Below, piece by piece: positions 51,817 to 61,713 of a DNA stretch of 64,000 bases. The notes below the pieces were generated by a model that was given only the letters and a program-made list of their open reading frames with translations, was not told where the DNA came from and did not search any database. Positions within the stretch are counted from its first letter, which is position 1, and every line of letters starts with the position of its first letter. Where the stretch lies: assembly GCA_025358125.1 (NCBI GenBank), contig JANYKS010000097.1, positions 1-64,000 on the forward strand, read 5' to 3'. The position numbers and the translations under genes were made by a program. The DNA comes from Actinomycetes bacterium (lineage in GTDB: Bacteria; Actinomycetota; Acidimicrobiia; Acidimicrobiales; Ilumatobacteraceae).

Positions 51817-53301
51817 ATGGCGATCGCCAAGGTGTGCGGTATCGAAACCGAATACGGCATCCAGGTCCGTGGCGCGCAGTCGAACCCGGTCGCGGCCTCC
51901 AGCGTGCTGATCAACGCCTACGTCAGTGGAGTGCTGCGCAAGGTCGGCTGGGACTACGAGGACGAACATCCGGGCAACGACGCGAGGGGCTTCACCTACC
52001 AGGAGGTGTTCGCACCGGAGGTCGAGACCCATCTCATCAACGCGGTCCTCACCAACGGCGCCCGGTACTACGTCGACCACGCCCACCCGGAGATCTCCAC
52101 GCCCGAGTGCATCGACGCGCTCGAGGTCGTCCGCTTCGACCGGGCCGCGGAGGAGATCGTTCGCACGTCGATGGAAGCGGCTGGACGACTGCTCGGCGAC
52201 GGCAGTGAGATCGTCACCTACAAGAACAACTCCGACGGCAAGGGCAACAGCTACGGCTGCCACGAGAACTACCTCGTCGACCGGGCCACGCCGTTCGGTC
52301 GGATCGTCAGCCAGGTCACGCCCCACTTCGTCACCCGCCAGGTCTTTTGCGGCGCCGGCAAGGTCGGCAGCGAGTTCCCGAACACGACCTCGGCGATGGT
52401 GCCGTATCAACTCAGCCAGCGAGCCGACTTCTTCGAAGAAGAGGTCGGCCTCGAGACGACGCTCAAGCGCCCGATCGTCAACACCCGCGACGAGCCCCAC
52501 TGCGACGCCCAAAAGTACCGCCGCCTGCACGTGATCGTCGGCGATGCGAACATGGCCGAGGTGTCCACCTACCTCAAGGTCGGCACGACCTCGATCATCC
52601 TTGCGATGATCGAGGACGACGCACTCGGCGGCGACCTCGCCCTGGCAAACCCGGTCGCGGCGATCCGCCAGATCAGTCACGACCCGTCGCTGACGCGTAC
52701 GGTGCTGCTCCGCGACGGCAAGCGGGTGACGGCACTCGAATTGCAATGGGCGCTGCTCGAACGGGCCAAGAAGTACGAGCGCAGTCATGGCCTCGATTGC
52801 GTCGTCGAGTCCGTCGGCCAAGACGTGCTGGCGCGCTGGGAGACGGTGCTCGCCGGCCTCGAGCGCGACCGCAACAGCGTCGCCACTTGGGTCGATTGGG
52901 TCGCCAAGGAGCGATTGGTCAACGCGTTCGCGCAGCGCCACGACCTCCGTCCCGGCGACGCCAAGCTCAAGGCGATCGACCTCCAGTACCACGACTTGCG
53001 GGCCGAGCGGTGCCTGGCCCGTCGGGTGGGGCTCGAAGTTATGATCAGCGATGACGACGTCCGCAGCGCGATGACCGAACCGCCGACGACGACGCGGGCG
53101 TACTTCCGGGGCAAGTGCCTGCAGAAGTGGCCGAGCGAGATCGTCGCCGCGAACTGGGACTCGCTCGTGTTCGACATCGGGCGCGATCCGCTTCGCAGGG
53201 TACCGATGATGGAACCATTGCGTGGTACGGCCGAGCACGTGGCTAGGTTGCTGGAGGAATGCGATACGGCAGCCGAACTGTTGGCCCGATTGGGCTCATA
53301 G
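51817..53301 (+). CDS. dop: depupylase/Pup deamidase Dop
   Basis: Dop removes Pup from substrates, and where Pup ends in Gln it first deamidates it. It is a glutamine-synthetase-fold paralogue of PafA. The 494 residues start with the ATP/metal motif [11 protein letters not shown], include the Dop-specific loop (about 38-78), [20 protein letters not shown] and [16 protein letters not shown]. Here Pup already ends in Glu, so depupylation is the expected role. Confidence 0.95.
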   Translation: MAIAKVCGIETEYGIQVRGAQSNPVAASSVLINAYVSGVLRKVGWDYEDEHPGNDARGFTYQEVFAPEVETHLINAVLTNGARYYVDHAHPEISTPECIDALEVVRFDRAAEEIVRTSMEAAGRLLGDGSEIVTYKNNSDGKGNSYGCHENYLVDRATPFGRIVSQVTPHFVTRQVFCGAGKVGSEFPNTTSAMVPYQLSQRADFFEEEVGLETTLKRPIVNTRDEPHCDAQKYRRLHVIVGDANMAEVSTYLKVGTTSIILAMIEDDALGGDLALANPVAAIRQISHDPSLTRTVLLRDGKRVTALELQWALLERAKKYERSHGLDCVVESVGQDVLARWETVLAGLERDRNSVATWVDWVAKERLVNAFAQRHDLRPGDAKLKAIDLQYHDLRAERCLARRVGLEVMISDDDVRSAMTEPPTTTRAYFRGKCLQKWPSEIVAANWDSLVFDIGRDPLRRVPMMEPLRGTAEHVARLLEECDTAAELLARLGS

Positions 53302-53341
53302 GCTGTCGAGAACGACCGAACACAAGGGGAGGTACGCCGAC

Positions 53342-53536
53342 ATGGCCGAGCGAACACAGAAGCAGAAACCAGTCCCGGCTCGCACCGAGGAAACCGTCGA
53401 CGAGGCACCGTCGAGCGCGCCGCAGGGAGACAAGCTGAAGGCTGAACTCGACGATCTGCTCGACGAGATCGACGGAGTTCTGGAAACCAACGCGGAGGAC
53501 TTCGTCAAGAGCTACGTCCAAAAGGGCGGAGAGTAG
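53342..53536 (+). CDS. pup: prokaryotic ubiquitin-like protein Pup
   Basis: Pup is the 64-residue, mostly disordered tag ligated to substrate lysines by PafA. It begins [10 protein letters not shown], has the helix-forming [18 protein letters not shown] segment that binds Mpa, and ends SYVQKGGE. The last residue is Glu rather than Gln, so the ligation-competent form is encoded directly. GGGAGG lies 9 bases before the ATG. It sits between dop and prcB. Confidence 0.96.
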   Translation: MAERTQKQKPVPARTEETVDEAPSSAPQGDKLKAELDDLLDEIDGVLETNAEDFVKSYVQKGGE

Positions 53537-53540
53537 CCAG

Positions 53541-54329
53541 ATGGCGATGCCGTTCTTCGTGCCCGGCGACGATCCGGGCGCGAACTTTCCTGAGTTGTTG
53601 CGCCGGATCGGTCTACAGGCCGCCGCGCCGACGGGGCCATCGCCCGACGTCGGCGTGCCCCATGCCACGACCTGCATCGCGCTGCGCTTCGCCGACGGCG
53701 TGATCATGGCCGGCGATCGGCGCGCCACGAGCGGCAATCTGATCAGCCATCGCTCGATGGAGAAAGTAGTCCAGGCAGACCGTTACAGCGGTGTTGCGAT
53801 CGCGGGCGCTGCCGGCCCGGCGATGGAGATGATCAAGCTGTTCCAGCTGCAGTTGGAACACTACGAGAAGGTCGAGGGCTCGTCGCTGACGCTCGAGGGC
53901 AAGGCCAACCAGCTCTCGATGATGGTTCGCGGCAACCTGCCGGCTGCGATGCAGGGCATGGTTGTTGTACCGATCTTCGGCGGCTACGACTTGCGTCGTT
54001 CGACGGGCAGGCTGTGGGCCTACGACGTCACGGGCGGGCGCTACGAGGAGCAGGACTACGTGGCAACCGGTTCGGGCAGCCTCCACGCCGGCACCGTCGT
54101 GAAGATCGCTCATCATCCGCAGATGGCCCGCGACGAAGCGCTCACGCTCGCCTGCCGGGCGCTGTGGGAGGCCGCCGATGCGGATTCCGCCACTGGCGGC
54201 CCCGATGCGTTGCGGGGCATCTACCCGGTGGTTGCGACGATTACGGCCGACGGCTGGGAGCGCGTCGGCGACGAGGATCTCGGCGCCCGCTACGTGGACA
54301 TCGCGGCAGAAATGAGGTCGCGCGCATGA
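53541..54329 (+). CDS. prcB: 20S proteasome beta subunit
   Basis: PrcB forms the catalytic rings of the 20S core. The 262-residue precursor has a propeptide of about 42 residues. The mature protein should begin TTCIALRFADGV, with the catalytic Thr at residue 43 (His-Ala precedes it instead of the common His-Gly). GDRRATSGN and GAAGPAMEMI segments are typical. It starts 4 bases after pup and overlaps prcA (ATGA). Confidence 0.95.
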   Translation: MAMPFFVPGDDPGANFPELLRRIGLQAAAPTGPSPDVGVPHATTCIALRFADGVIMAGDRRATSGNLISHRSMEKVVQADRYSGVAIAGAAGPAMEMIKLFQLQLEHYEKVEGSSLTLEGKANQLSMMVRGNLPAAMQGMVVVPIFGGYDLRRSTGRLWAYDVTGGRYEEQDYVATGSGSLHAGTVVKIAHHPQMARDEALTLACRALWEAADADSATGGPDALRGIYPVVATITADGWERVGDEDLGARYVDIAAEMRSRA

Positions 54330-55123
54330 GTATGCCGTTCTACGTCGCTCCCGAACAGGTGATGAAGGATCGGGCCGATTACGCCCGCAAGGGCATCGCC
54401 CGTGGGCGGGCGATGGTGGCCCTACGGTTCTCCGACGGTGTCGCCCTCGTTGCCGAGAATGCCTCGAACACGCTGCGTAAGATCAGCGAAATCTACGACC
54501 GCATCGCGTTCGCGGGTGTCGGCAAGTACAACGAGTTCGATCAACTCCGTGTGGCAGGGGTTCGCGCCGCCGACCTCAAGGGTTATCAGTACAGCCGCGA
54601 CGATGTCGACGCCCGAAGCCTCGCGAACAGCTATGCCCAGATGCTCGGCCAGATCTTCACCCACGAGATGAAGCCGATGGAGGTCGAGATCCTCGTCGCC
54701 GAGGTGGCCTACGAGCCGGCCGGCGATCAGCTGTTCCATATCCTCTACGACGGAACGGTGATGGACGAGCGGCGCTTCAGCGTGCTCGGCGGCGATGCCG
54801 AGTCGATCTCGACCCGACTCAACGCATCGTGGGTCGAGGACATGGAGCTCGGCGCAGCGGTGCGCGCCGGAGTCGCGGCGCTCGCCGGCCCCGACAGGGT
54901 GATGGTCGCCGACGACCTCGAGGTGGCGGTGTTGTCGCGCTCGAACGGGCGGCGGTGCTTCATGCGCCTGGCGGAGGCCGAAGTCGCCGGATATCTCGGC
55001 GTGCCGACCGAACAAACGCCCGCCGCAGCTGAAGTGTCCGGACCGGTCGACACACCCGACACCGCAGAAACCGCCGACACACTCGACACCCAGGAAACGC
55101 CCGACACACCGGAAACGAGCTGA
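54326..55123 (+). CDS. prcA: 20S proteasome alpha subunit
   Basis: PrcA forms the outer, gating rings and receives the Mpa C-terminus. The 265 residues begin [23 protein letters not shown] and include [14 protein letters not shown] and VLVAEVAYE-like strands. The last 30 residues are an acidic Thr/Asp/Pro-rich tail with repeated DTPDT/DTLDT units, probably a disordered extension. Coupled to prcB. Confidence 0.94.
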   Translation: MSMPFYVAPEQVMKDRADYARKGIARGRAMVALRFSDGVALVAENASNTLRKISEIYDRIAFAGVGKYNEFDQLRVAGVRAADLKGYQYSRDDVDARSLANSYAQMLGQIFTHEMKPMEVEILVAEVAYEPAGDQLFHILYDGTVMDERRFSVLGGDAESISTRLNASWVEDMELGAAVRAGVAALAGPDRVMVADDLEVAVLSRSNGRRCFMRLAEAEVAGYLGVPTEQTPAAAEVSGPVDTPDTAETADTLDTQETPDTPETS

Positions 55124-55139
55124 GGAAATCCTCGCCGCG

Positions 55140-55889
55140 GTGGATATGAACAGCGACCTGGGCGAAGGCCTCGGTCTGTGGCGGATGGGTGACGACACGG
55201 CACTCCTCGACATCGTGTCGAGTGCCAATGTGGCGTGCGGGTTCCACGCCGGGGATCCGTCGATCATGCGCAACGTGTGCGCGGCAGCCGCTGCGCGAGG
55301 CGTGTCGATCGGGGCTCATGTGTCGTACCCGGATCTGGCCGGGTTCGGCCGCCGGTTCATCGATATCGCCGCCGACGAGCTCCGCGATGTCGTCACCTAC
55401 CAGATCGGCGCGCTCGACGCGTTCGCACGGTCGGCCGGCGCCAGCGTCGCGTACGTGAAACCCCACGGAGCGCTCTACAACACCATCGTCCATCACGAGG
55501 CCCAGGCGGCGGCCGTCGTTGCCGGAGTCGTCGCGTTCGCCGAACTGCCGATCATGGGCCTGGCCGGCTCAGCCGTTCTGCGCTGCGCACACGACGCCGG
55601 CCTGCCAACGGTGCACGAGGCGTTCGTGGACCGGGGCTACCGCGCGGACGGCACGCTCGTCCCGAGACGAGAGCCGGGCGCCGTGCTGCACGACGTGGAG
55701 GCGATCGCCGCGCGAACGGTGCGGATGGTGGCCGAACGTGTCGTCACCACCGTGGACGGGACCGACATCGCGCTCGAAATCGATTCCGTGTGCGTGCATG
55801 GTGACACACCCGGCGCAGTGCAGATCGCGACAGCCGTCCGGGCAGCGCTCGAACTGGCCGGCATCGCGATCCAACCGTTTGCCCGATGA
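55140..55889 (+). CDS. pxpA: 5-oxoprolinase subunit PxpA
   Basis: PxpA is the LamB/YcsF-family subunit of the three-part ATP-dependent 5-oxoprolinase that opens pyroglutamate to glutamate. The 249 residues have [35 protein letters not shown] and VKPHGALYN. The GTG start lies 16 bases after prcA and overlaps pxpB at its end. The pxpABC set lies inside the proteasome locus. Confidence 0.93.
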   Translation: MDMNSDLGEGLGLWRMGDDTALLDIVSSANVACGFHAGDPSIMRNVCAAAAARGVSIGAHVSYPDLAGFGRRFIDIAADELRDVVTYQIGALDAFARSAGASVAYVKPHGALYNTIVHHEAQAAAVVAGVVAFAELPIMGLAGSAVLRCAHDAGLPTVHEAFVDRGYRADGTLVPRREPGAVLHDVEAIAARTVRMVAERVVTTVDGTDIALEIDSVCVHGDTPGAVQIATAVRAALELAGIAIQPFAR

Positions 55890-56506
55890 CCCCCCGCCTG
55901 TTGCCGTGCGGGCCGACCTCGGTCATCGCAGAGGTCGACACGCCGGGGGCAGCGCTGCACCTCGCCGAGTGGCTGAGAGCCGCTCAACTCGAAGGCGTCG
56001 TGGAGTTGGTGCCGGCCGCGCGCACGGTGCTGGTGCAATGCGCCCGTCAGCGCGACTTGACCGAGGTGGTTCGGGCGCTGGCCGCGTACTCGCCGTCGGA
56101 GTCGGCACGCGGGCCAGGCCCACTGATCAGGATCCCGACGGTATACGCCGGCGTTGATCTCGCCGAGGTCGCTGACGCGACCTCGATGACGGTCGAAGAG
56201 GTCATCGAACGCCACAGCGCGGTCACATACGTCGGCGCGTTCACCGGCTTCACGCCCGGATTCACCTACCTCACCGGTCTCGACCCGGCGCTGCATCTAC
56301 CGCGTCGGGCGACGCCCAGGGCTCGCGTGCCCGCCGGCTCGTTGGCGATGGGCGCCGACCTGACCGGCATCTACCCGACGTGCTCGCCGGGTGGTTGGCA
56401 CCTCCTCGGGCACACCGATGTCGTGCTGTGGGACCCAGAGCGCGACCAACCGGCGTTGATCGCTCCCGGATCTCGCGTCCGATTCGTGCCGGTGGACGAT
56501 GCTTGA
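55886..56506 (+). CDS. pxpB: 5-oxoprolinase subunit PxpB
   Basis: PxpB (KipI-like, carboxylase/allophanate-hydrolase subunit 1 family) works with PxpC. The 206 residues contain [40 protein letters not shown] and GWHLLGHT, all conserved in the family. The start overlaps pxpA by 4 bases and the end overlaps pxpC by 8. Confidence 0.93.
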   Translation: MTPRLLPCGPTSVIAEVDTPGAALHLAEWLRAAQLEGVVELVPAARTVLVQCARQRDLTEVVRALAAYSPSESARGPGPLIRIPTVYAGVDLAEVADATSMTVEEVIERHSAVTYVGAFTGFTPGFTYLTGLDPALHLPRRATPRARVPAGSLAMGADLTGIYPTCSPGGWHLLGHTDVVLWDPERDQPALIAPGSRVRFVPVDDA

Positions 56507-57368
56507 GATCCTCAGCCCGGGGCCGCTGTGCACGGTGCAGGATCGCGGGCGGCCGGGCTGGGGCCATCTCGGCGTCGGCAGCAGCGGCGCCGCCGACCGC
56601 CCCTCGTACGCGCTCGCGAACCGCCTCGTCGGTAACGAAGTCGGTGCGGCCGCTCTGGAGGCGACGTTCGGCGGACTCAGCGTCCGGCTCCGTACGGCAA
56701 TGCTGATCGCGTTCACCGGTGCCGAATGCGCGATTGCGGTCACCGACGGTCCTGACATCGGGTATCAGCACCCAGTCGCGGTTCCCGCCGGCGCCACCGT
56801 CACGCTGTCGTCGCCGCGCAACGGCCTGCGCAGCTACCTCGCCGTCCGCGGCGGATTCGACGTACCTCGAGTCATGGACTCGCGCAGTACGGATCTGCTC
56901 AGCGGACTCGGCCCGCGGCCTCTTGCAAGGGGAGACGTGCTTGCGATCGGGGAAGACCCCGGTACCGGCGTGCCCACCGAATCGGCGCCGACCCGGCGGC
57001 ACCCGGACGGGCCGATCCTGCTCTGGCCCGGTCCGCGGCGCGATTGGTTCGCCGAGGTCGCAGCACGCGAACTCGTGACGGCCGACTACACCGTGCAGAC
57101 GACCAGCAACCGGATCGGCGTCCGACTCGACGGCCCGCCGCTGCGGCGCGTCGTCGAGCACGAACTACCGTCAGAGGGCATCGTCGAGGGCGCCGTCCAG
57201 GTACCCGGGGATGGACGCCCGCTCGTGTTCCTCGCCGACCATCCGGTGACGGGCGGATACCCCGTCATCGCCGTCGTCGATGCCGGCGACATCGCGCGTG
57301 TCGCCCAGGCGCGTCCGGGCGAGACCTTGAGGTTCCGCTGGCATTCACCGTCTCGCGCCCGAGAATGA
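56499..57368 (+). CDS. pxpC: 5-oxoprolinase subunit PxpC
   Basis: PxpC (KipA-like, biotin-dependent carboxylase-related) completes the 5-oxoprolinase. The 289 residues show LCTVQDRGRPGWGHLGVGSSG, NRLVGNEVGAAALEATFGG, YLAVRGGFDVP and a C-terminal HPVTGGYPVIAVV. The family is about 290-310 residues, so it is complete. pafA starts 15 bases after the stop. Confidence 0.93.
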   Translation: MLEILSPGPLCTVQDRGRPGWGHLGVGSSGAADRPSYALANRLVGNEVGAAALEATFGGLSVRLRTAMLIAFTGAECAIAVTDGPDIGYQHPVAVPAGATVTLSSPRNGLRSYLAVRGGFDVPRVMDSRSTDLLSGLGPRPLARGDVLAIGEDPGTGVPTESAPTRRHPDGPILLWPGPRRDWFAEVAARELVTADYTVQTTSNRIGVRLDGPPLRRVVEHELPSEGIVEGAVQVPGDGRPLVFLADHPVTGGYPVIAVVDAGDIARVAQARPGETLRFRWHSPSRARE

Positions 57369-57371
57369 GGT

Positions 57372-57377
57372 TATGTT
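57372..57377 (+). promoter_or_regulatory. leaderless -10 of pafA
   Basis: TATGTT ends 6 bases before ATG 57384, suggesting that pafA can be transcribed separately from the proteasome/pxp genes. Confidence 0.5.
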
Positions 57378-57383
57378 GGCGCG

Positions 57384-58742
57384 ATGGAGCGCCGGATCTA
57401 TGGACTCGAGAACGAGTACGGCGTTACCTGCACACTCCGCGGCCAGCGGCGGCTGAGCCCGGACGAGGTCGCTCGCTACCTCTTCCGGCGAGTGGTCAGC
57501 TGGGGCAGGAGCAGCAACGTGTTCCTCCACAACGGGGCCCGCTTGTATCTCGACGTCGGTTCGCATCCCGAGTACGCGACACCGGAATGCGACTCGCTGT
57601 ACGACCTCGTCGTGCACGACAAGGCCGGTGAGCGGATTCTCGAGAGCTTGGTCGAGTCTGCCGAGCAGCGCCTCCGCGAGGAGGGCATCCGCGGCACGAT
57701 CTACCTGTTCAAGAACAACACCGATTCGGCCGGCAACAGCTATGGCTGCCACGAGAACTACCTGACCAGCCGCCGCGATGACCTCGGCCACTACGCCGAG
57801 GTACTGATCCCGTTCCTGGTCAGCCGTCAGATCTACACCGGCGCCGGCAAGGTGCTGCAGACGGCGCGTGGTCCGCTGTATTCGATTGCCCAGCGCGCCG
57901 AACACATCTGGGAGGGCGTGTCCTCGGCGACCACGCGGAGCCGGCCGATCATCAACACCCGTGACGAGCCGCACGCCGACGCCGAGAAGTACCGCCGCCT
58001 GCACGTCATCGTCGGTGACAGCAACATGAGCGAGTACACCACATTCGTCAAAGTCGGCGCCGTTGCGTGCATGCTGCGAATGGTCGAGGATCCCCAGGTC
58101 GTGCTGCGCGACATGACCCTCGAGAATCCGATCAGGGCGATCCGTGAGATCAGCCATGACACGACCTGCCGGCGCAAGGTCAAGCTTGCCAACGGCCGCG
58201 AGGTGTCGGCACTCGACATCCAGCGCGAGTACCTCGACCGGGCGCTGCGCTACGCGGACACGAAGGGCTTCCCGCCGATGGAGCACAAGGCGCTGGAGAT
58301 GTGGGAGCACTGCGTCACCACGATCGAGAACGATCCATTGAAGCTGGACCGCGAGGTCGACTGGGTGATCAAACTCAAGCTGATCGAGGCCTATCGCGCC
58401 AAGCACGACCTCCCCCTCGGCCACGCCCAGGTGCAACTGCTCGACCTGCAGTATCACGATGTCAGCCGCGAGCGCAGCCCGTTCTACAAGATGCAGGACA
58501 GGGGCATGATCGAGCGGATGTGCAACGACGACGACATCGAGACCGCTGTCGACGTGCCGCCGCAGACGACACGGGCGCGGCTGCGCGGTGAATTCATCAA
58601 ACGCGCCAAAGAGCGCAAACGCGACTACACCGTCGATTGGGTCCACCTCAAGCTCAATGATCAGGCCCAGCGAACGGTGTTGTGCAAGGACCCGTTCAAG
58701 AGCCGCGACGAACGCGTCGAGAAGCTGATCGCCTCGCTGTAA
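57384..58742 (+). CDS. pafA: Pup-protein ligase PafA
   Basis: PafA activates the C-terminal Glu of Pup as a gamma-glutamyl phosphate and ligates it to substrate lysines. The 452 residues begin [15 protein letters not shown], with the metal-binding Glu, and include [59 protein letters not shown] and a C-terminal [22 protein letters not shown]. The PafB/PafC regulators that often follow pafA are absent; lepB follows instead. Confidence 0.96.
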   Translation: MERRIYGLENEYGVTCTLRGQRRLSPDEVARYLFRRVVSWGRSSNVFLHNGARLYLDVGSHPEYATPECDSLYDLVVHDKAGERILESLVESAEQRLREEGIRGTIYLFKNNTDSAGNSYGCHENYLTSRRDDLGHYAEVLIPFLVSRQIYTGAGKVLQTARGPLYSIAQRAEHIWEGVSSATTRSRPIINTRDEPHADAEKYRRLHVIVGDSNMSEYTTFVKVGAVACMLRMVEDPQVVLRDMTLENPIRAIREISHDTTCRRKVKLANGREVSALDIQREYLDRALRYADTKGFPPMEHKALEMWEHCVTTIENDPLKLDREVDWVIKLKLIEAYRAKHDLPLGHAQVQLLDLQYHDVSRERSPFYKMQDRGMIERMCNDDDIETAVDVPPQTTRARLRGEFIKRAKERKRDYTVDWVHLKLNDQAQRTVLCKDPFKSRDERVEKLIASL

Positions 58743-58799
58743 CAGGGAGTCGGCTGGTGCCGCATCTCTGCGATCCTCAACCGATACCGTGGCACCACC

Positions 58800-59468
58800 A
58801 TGTCTTTCGAAGAGTCCACCATCAGCCGTCACGAAGCACCCGTAGAATTGGCGTCAACCGACGACGGCGAGACCGCCGCCGCGACGGCGCCGGCCGGGCG
58901 CAGATCGAAGGCGCACTTCGCCCGCTCTGCGCGGGAGTGGGGTCTGGTCGTCGTCATCGCGATCGCCGCTGCCGTGCTGATGAAGGTGTTCGTCGTCCAA
59001 CAGTTCTATGTTTCCGGCGAGTCGATGGACTACACCCTTCACAACTTCGACCGAGTGCTCGTCAACAAGCTCTCGTATCGCATCCATGATCCCAATCGCG
59101 GCGACATCGTGGTGCTCGAGCAGCAGCAGGGCCTCACCCAGCGCGATCTGATCAAGCGCGTCATCGCCCTTCCGGGCGAGACGATCGAGATCCGCAGCTG
59201 CAAGGTGTACATCAAGGCCCCGACGCCCGCAGACGCGAAGGAGCGGCTCCTGGTCGAGCCGTACCTCGACCCGGCCGTGGTCACGCCGAACAACTGCGGT
59301 GGCGACTACGGTCCGACCACCGTGCCGCCCCATAAGGTGTTCGTGATGGGCGACAACCGTCCCAACTCCGGTGACAGCCGGCAGGGTCTCGGACCCGTCG
59401 ACTACGACCAGATCGTCGGTCGTGCGTTTGTCGTCATCTGGCCCAAGGACCACTGGACCTGGTTGTAG
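58800..59468 (+). CDS. lepB: signal peptidase I
   Basis: LepB removes signal peptides from exported proteins. The 222 residues have a cytosolic acidic/basic N-terminus, one helix (LVVVIAIAAAVLMKVFVV), the nucleophile Ser in VSGESMDYTL, the general-base Lys in KRVIALPGE and the MGDNRPNSGDSR box. TACCGT ends 9 bases before the ATG. It is followed by a converging GDPD gene, with the Tat genes just beyond. Confidence 0.94.
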   Translation: MSFEESTISRHEAPVELASTDDGETAAATAPAGRRSKAHFARSAREWGLVVVIAIAAAVLMKVFVVQQFYVSGESMDYTLHNFDRVLVNKLSYRIHDPNRGDIVVLEQQQGLTQRDLIKRVIALPGETIEIRSCKVYIKAPTPADAKERLLVEPYLDPAVVTPNNCGGDYGPTTVPPHKVFVMGDNRPNSGDSRQGLGPVDYDQIVGRAFVVIWPKDHWTWL

Positions 59469-59491
59469 CGCCGCGCCCCGGGGCCGGTCCA

Positions 59492-60223
59492 CTACAGCTC
59501 TGGGGTGCCGAGCTCGGCCCGATAGGCGTCCATCATCCGATCGACCCAGTCGCTGTGTACCCCGTCGATACCCATCCGCAGTAACGGGCGTAGAACGTAG
59601 TCGAACTGTAGATCCCATGCGATCGTGGCCACGCTGAACCGATGGAAGAGCGTGACGAGGCCGCCGTTCCAATCGGAGTGATGCATGTTGATCGCGTCGA
59701 TGCCTTCGCTCGCCAAGGTCGCGGCGCGGCGCTCCGGGCCCTCCTTGATCCGCCCCAAGCGGGTGGAATCGACCAGTTTGGCGCCTTCGAGGTGGGGCCG
59801 CAGGGCGAGCAGGGTCGGAAGTTCGTGATGGCACAACCACAGCCGCGGCAGCAGATCAGGGCCCACCTCGCGGACCACCGCGAGCACAGCCAATCCGGCG
59901 TCGTCGCCCTTGAGGTCGAGCGAGAGGTGATAACTCGTCCCGCATCCCTCGATCAGTTCGGCCAGCGCCGGCACGTACGACGGTAGCTGCGAGCGGCGCA
60001 TCTCACCGATCGCCCGCTTGGCGAAGCGGTGGCGGACGAATCCATCGTGTTCGAGGACCGGCACACCGTCGGCCGTGACCCAGACGTCGCTCTCGAGGCC
60101 CGTCGCGCCGAGTTTGAGGCCGAGCCTGAATGCCTCCATCGTGTTCTCCGGGGCGTGGGCCCTGCCCCCGCGATGGGCGAACGCGATTGGATGGTCGAGC
60201 AGGGATGGGAGTCGTTGCTGCAT
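59492..60223 (-). CDS. glycerophosphodiester phosphodiesterase family protein
   Basis: The 243-residue TIM-barrel protein has the catalytic IAFAHRGGRAHAPENTMEAF block (His-Arg...Glu-Asn), LESDVWVTADGVPVLEHD with the metal-binding residues, and GIDGVHSDWVDRM at the end. It probably hydrolyses glycerophosphodiesters from phospholipid turnover in the cytosol (no signal peptide). ATG 60223 was chosen for the position of the first conserved strand; longer starts are not supported. Confidence 0.9.
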   Translation of the reverse strand: MQQRLPSLLDHPIAFAHRGGRAHAPENTMEAFRLGLKLGATGLESDVWVTADGVPVLEHDGFVRHRFAKRAIGEMRRSQLPSYVPALAELIEGCGTSYHLSLDLKGDDAGLAVLAVVREVGPDLLPRLWLCHHELPTLLALRPHLEGAKLVDSTRLGRIKEGPERRAATLASEGIDAINMHHSDWNGGLVTLFHRFSVATIAWDLQFDYVLRPLLRMGIDGVHSDWVDRMMDAYRAELGTPEL

Positions 60224-60280
60224 GCCCGGCCCATTGTGACAGGCGCGGCGCGCGCCCTCGCGTCCCGGCTTGCAAGGCCC

Positions 60281-60286
60281 TAGACT
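60281..60286 (+). promoter_or_regulatory. leaderless -10 of tatB-tatC
   Basis: TAGACT ends 7 bases before GTG 60294. Confidence 0.5.
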
Positions 60287-60293
60287 CGCAATC

Positions 60294-60833
60294 GTGTTCA
60301 ACCTGTCCGGCAGCGAGGTGATCTTCCTGGTCCTCATCGCGCTTGTCGTGCTCGGCCCTGACAAGCTGCCAGAGGCGATGCGCAAGGCCGGAAAGGCCTA
60401 CGCCGACTTCAAGAAGATGACCACCGGATTTCAGAGCGAGATGAAATCCGTGCTCGAGGAACCGATGCGTGAATTGCGTGAAACTGCCGAGCTGGCAAAG
60501 CGGTCGGCAATGTGGGACATCAACGAGCCGACGAAACCCGTCACCGCCCGGATGCAGGACCACACTCCGCCATCCGACGAAGCTGCGCGCCACGCCGAAG
60601 GCGCGCTTGCGCCCGACCTCGATGTCTCGACGGCTGCGCTCCCCGAGCCCGAGCCCGAGCCCGAGCCCAAGCCGAGTACCGACGAGATCCTGGCCAACGT
60701 CGAAATCACCGACGCCGCGGTCGCCAGTGGCACGATCATGCCGGGCGCGGTGCCCGTCGATACGTCGTCCGCTGCCGACGCACCGGTCGAAAAAGTGATC
60801 ACGAAGTCCGACGGCGGTGAACCGCCAGCATGA
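60294..60833 (+). CDS. tatB: Sec-independent translocase protein TatA/TatB family
   Basis: Tat proteins export folded, often cofactor-bearing proteins. The 179 residues begin VFNLSGSEVIFLVLIALVVLGP, a short N-terminal membrane helix with the conserved Glu, then the hinge LGPDKLPEAMRKAG and an amphipathic helix. The long acidic tail contains an EPEPEPEP run. NLSGSE and length favour TatB over TatA. It overlaps tatC by 4 bases. Confidence 0.85.
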   Translation: MFNLSGSEVIFLVLIALVVLGPDKLPEAMRKAGKAYADFKKMTTGFQSEMKSVLEEPMRELRETAELAKRSAMWDINEPTKPVTARMQDHTPPSDEAARHAEGALAPDLDVSTAALPEPEPEPEPKPSTDEILANVEITDAAVASGTIMPGAVPVDTSSAADAPVEKVITKSDGGEPPA

Positions 60834-61696
60834 GAATTCCGTTCAAGAGCGAACCTCGGCCTCAGTTGAAGAGCCCCGAGGATCGGATGACGCTGCGCGA
60901 TCATCTCGCCGAACTGCGGGTCCGTATCGTGCGCAGCATGCTTGCGATCGTCGTCGGCGTGATCGTGATGCTCACGTTCTACGATCCGGTGCTGAAGTTC
61001 TTGACGAAGCCGTATCGGAACCTTTGCAGCCAGAAGCCGGTCGGCTTCTGCGACGGCAAGCTGTACGGTCTCGGACCGCTCGACGGCTTCACGACCAGGA
61101 TCTCCGTCTCGCTCTACGGAGGGCTGGTTCTCGCCTTCCCGGTCGTGCTGTGGCAGATCTGGCGGTTCGTGGTGCCCGGCCTGCACGCCAAGGAGAAGAA
61201 GTACGCGATCCCGTTCATCATCTCGACGATCTCGTTGTTCGCGCTCGGCGGCTACGTCGCCTACTGGACGCTCGACAAGGCGTTGGAGTTCCTGATCTCG
61301 TGGTCCGGATCCGGTGTCGGCCAAGTGTTCCAGGTCAGCAAGTACATCAGCCTCGTCGGTCTGATGGTCGCGGCCTACGGGATCGGCTTCGAGTTTCCGG
61401 TGCTGCTCGTGTTCTTACAGCTCGTCGGCGTACTCACCCCGCAAACCCTCCTCAAGGGCTGGCGCTACGCGATCATGGCGATCTTCGTGATCGCGGCGGT
61501 GATCACGCCATCTGGTGATCCGATCTCGATGATTGCACTCGCATTGCCGATGAGCGTCTTCTACATGATCGCCATCGGCATCGGTTTCATCATCCAGAAG
61601 CGTCGGCGGGCCCGCGGCGACGGCGACGAGAACGACGATGACGACGACGACGACGGCGAGGCAATGACGGGGGCGTCCGCCTCAACCGCGCTCTGA
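60830..61696 (+). CDS. tatC: Sec-independent protein translocase TatC
   Basis: TatC is the six-helix receptor for twin-arginine signal peptides. The 288 residues have MTLRDHLAELRVRIVRS, with the conserved HLxELRxR, then FAFPVVLWQIWRFVVPGL-like and GIGFEFPVLLVFLQLVGVLTP segments, and VITPSGDPISMIALALPM. The C-terminus is a strongly acidic DENDDDDDDDGE tail. Coupled to tatB; helY follows. Confidence 0.95.
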   Translation: MRIPFKSEPRPQLKSPEDRMTLRDHLAELRVRIVRSMLAIVVGVIVMLTFYDPVLKFLTKPYRNLCSQKPVGFCDGKLYGLGPLDGFTTRISVSLYGGLVLAFPVVLWQIWRFVVPGLHAKEKKYAIPFIISTISLFALGGYVAYWTLDKALEFLISWSGSGVGQVFQVSKYISLVGLMVAAYGIGFEFPVLLVFLQLVGVLTPQTLLKGWRYAIMAIFVIAAVITPSGDPISMIALALPMSVFYMIAIGIGFIIQKRRRARGDGDENDDDDDDDGEAMTGASASTAL

Positions 61697-61713
61697 CGCG
61701 CCACACTGTTACC

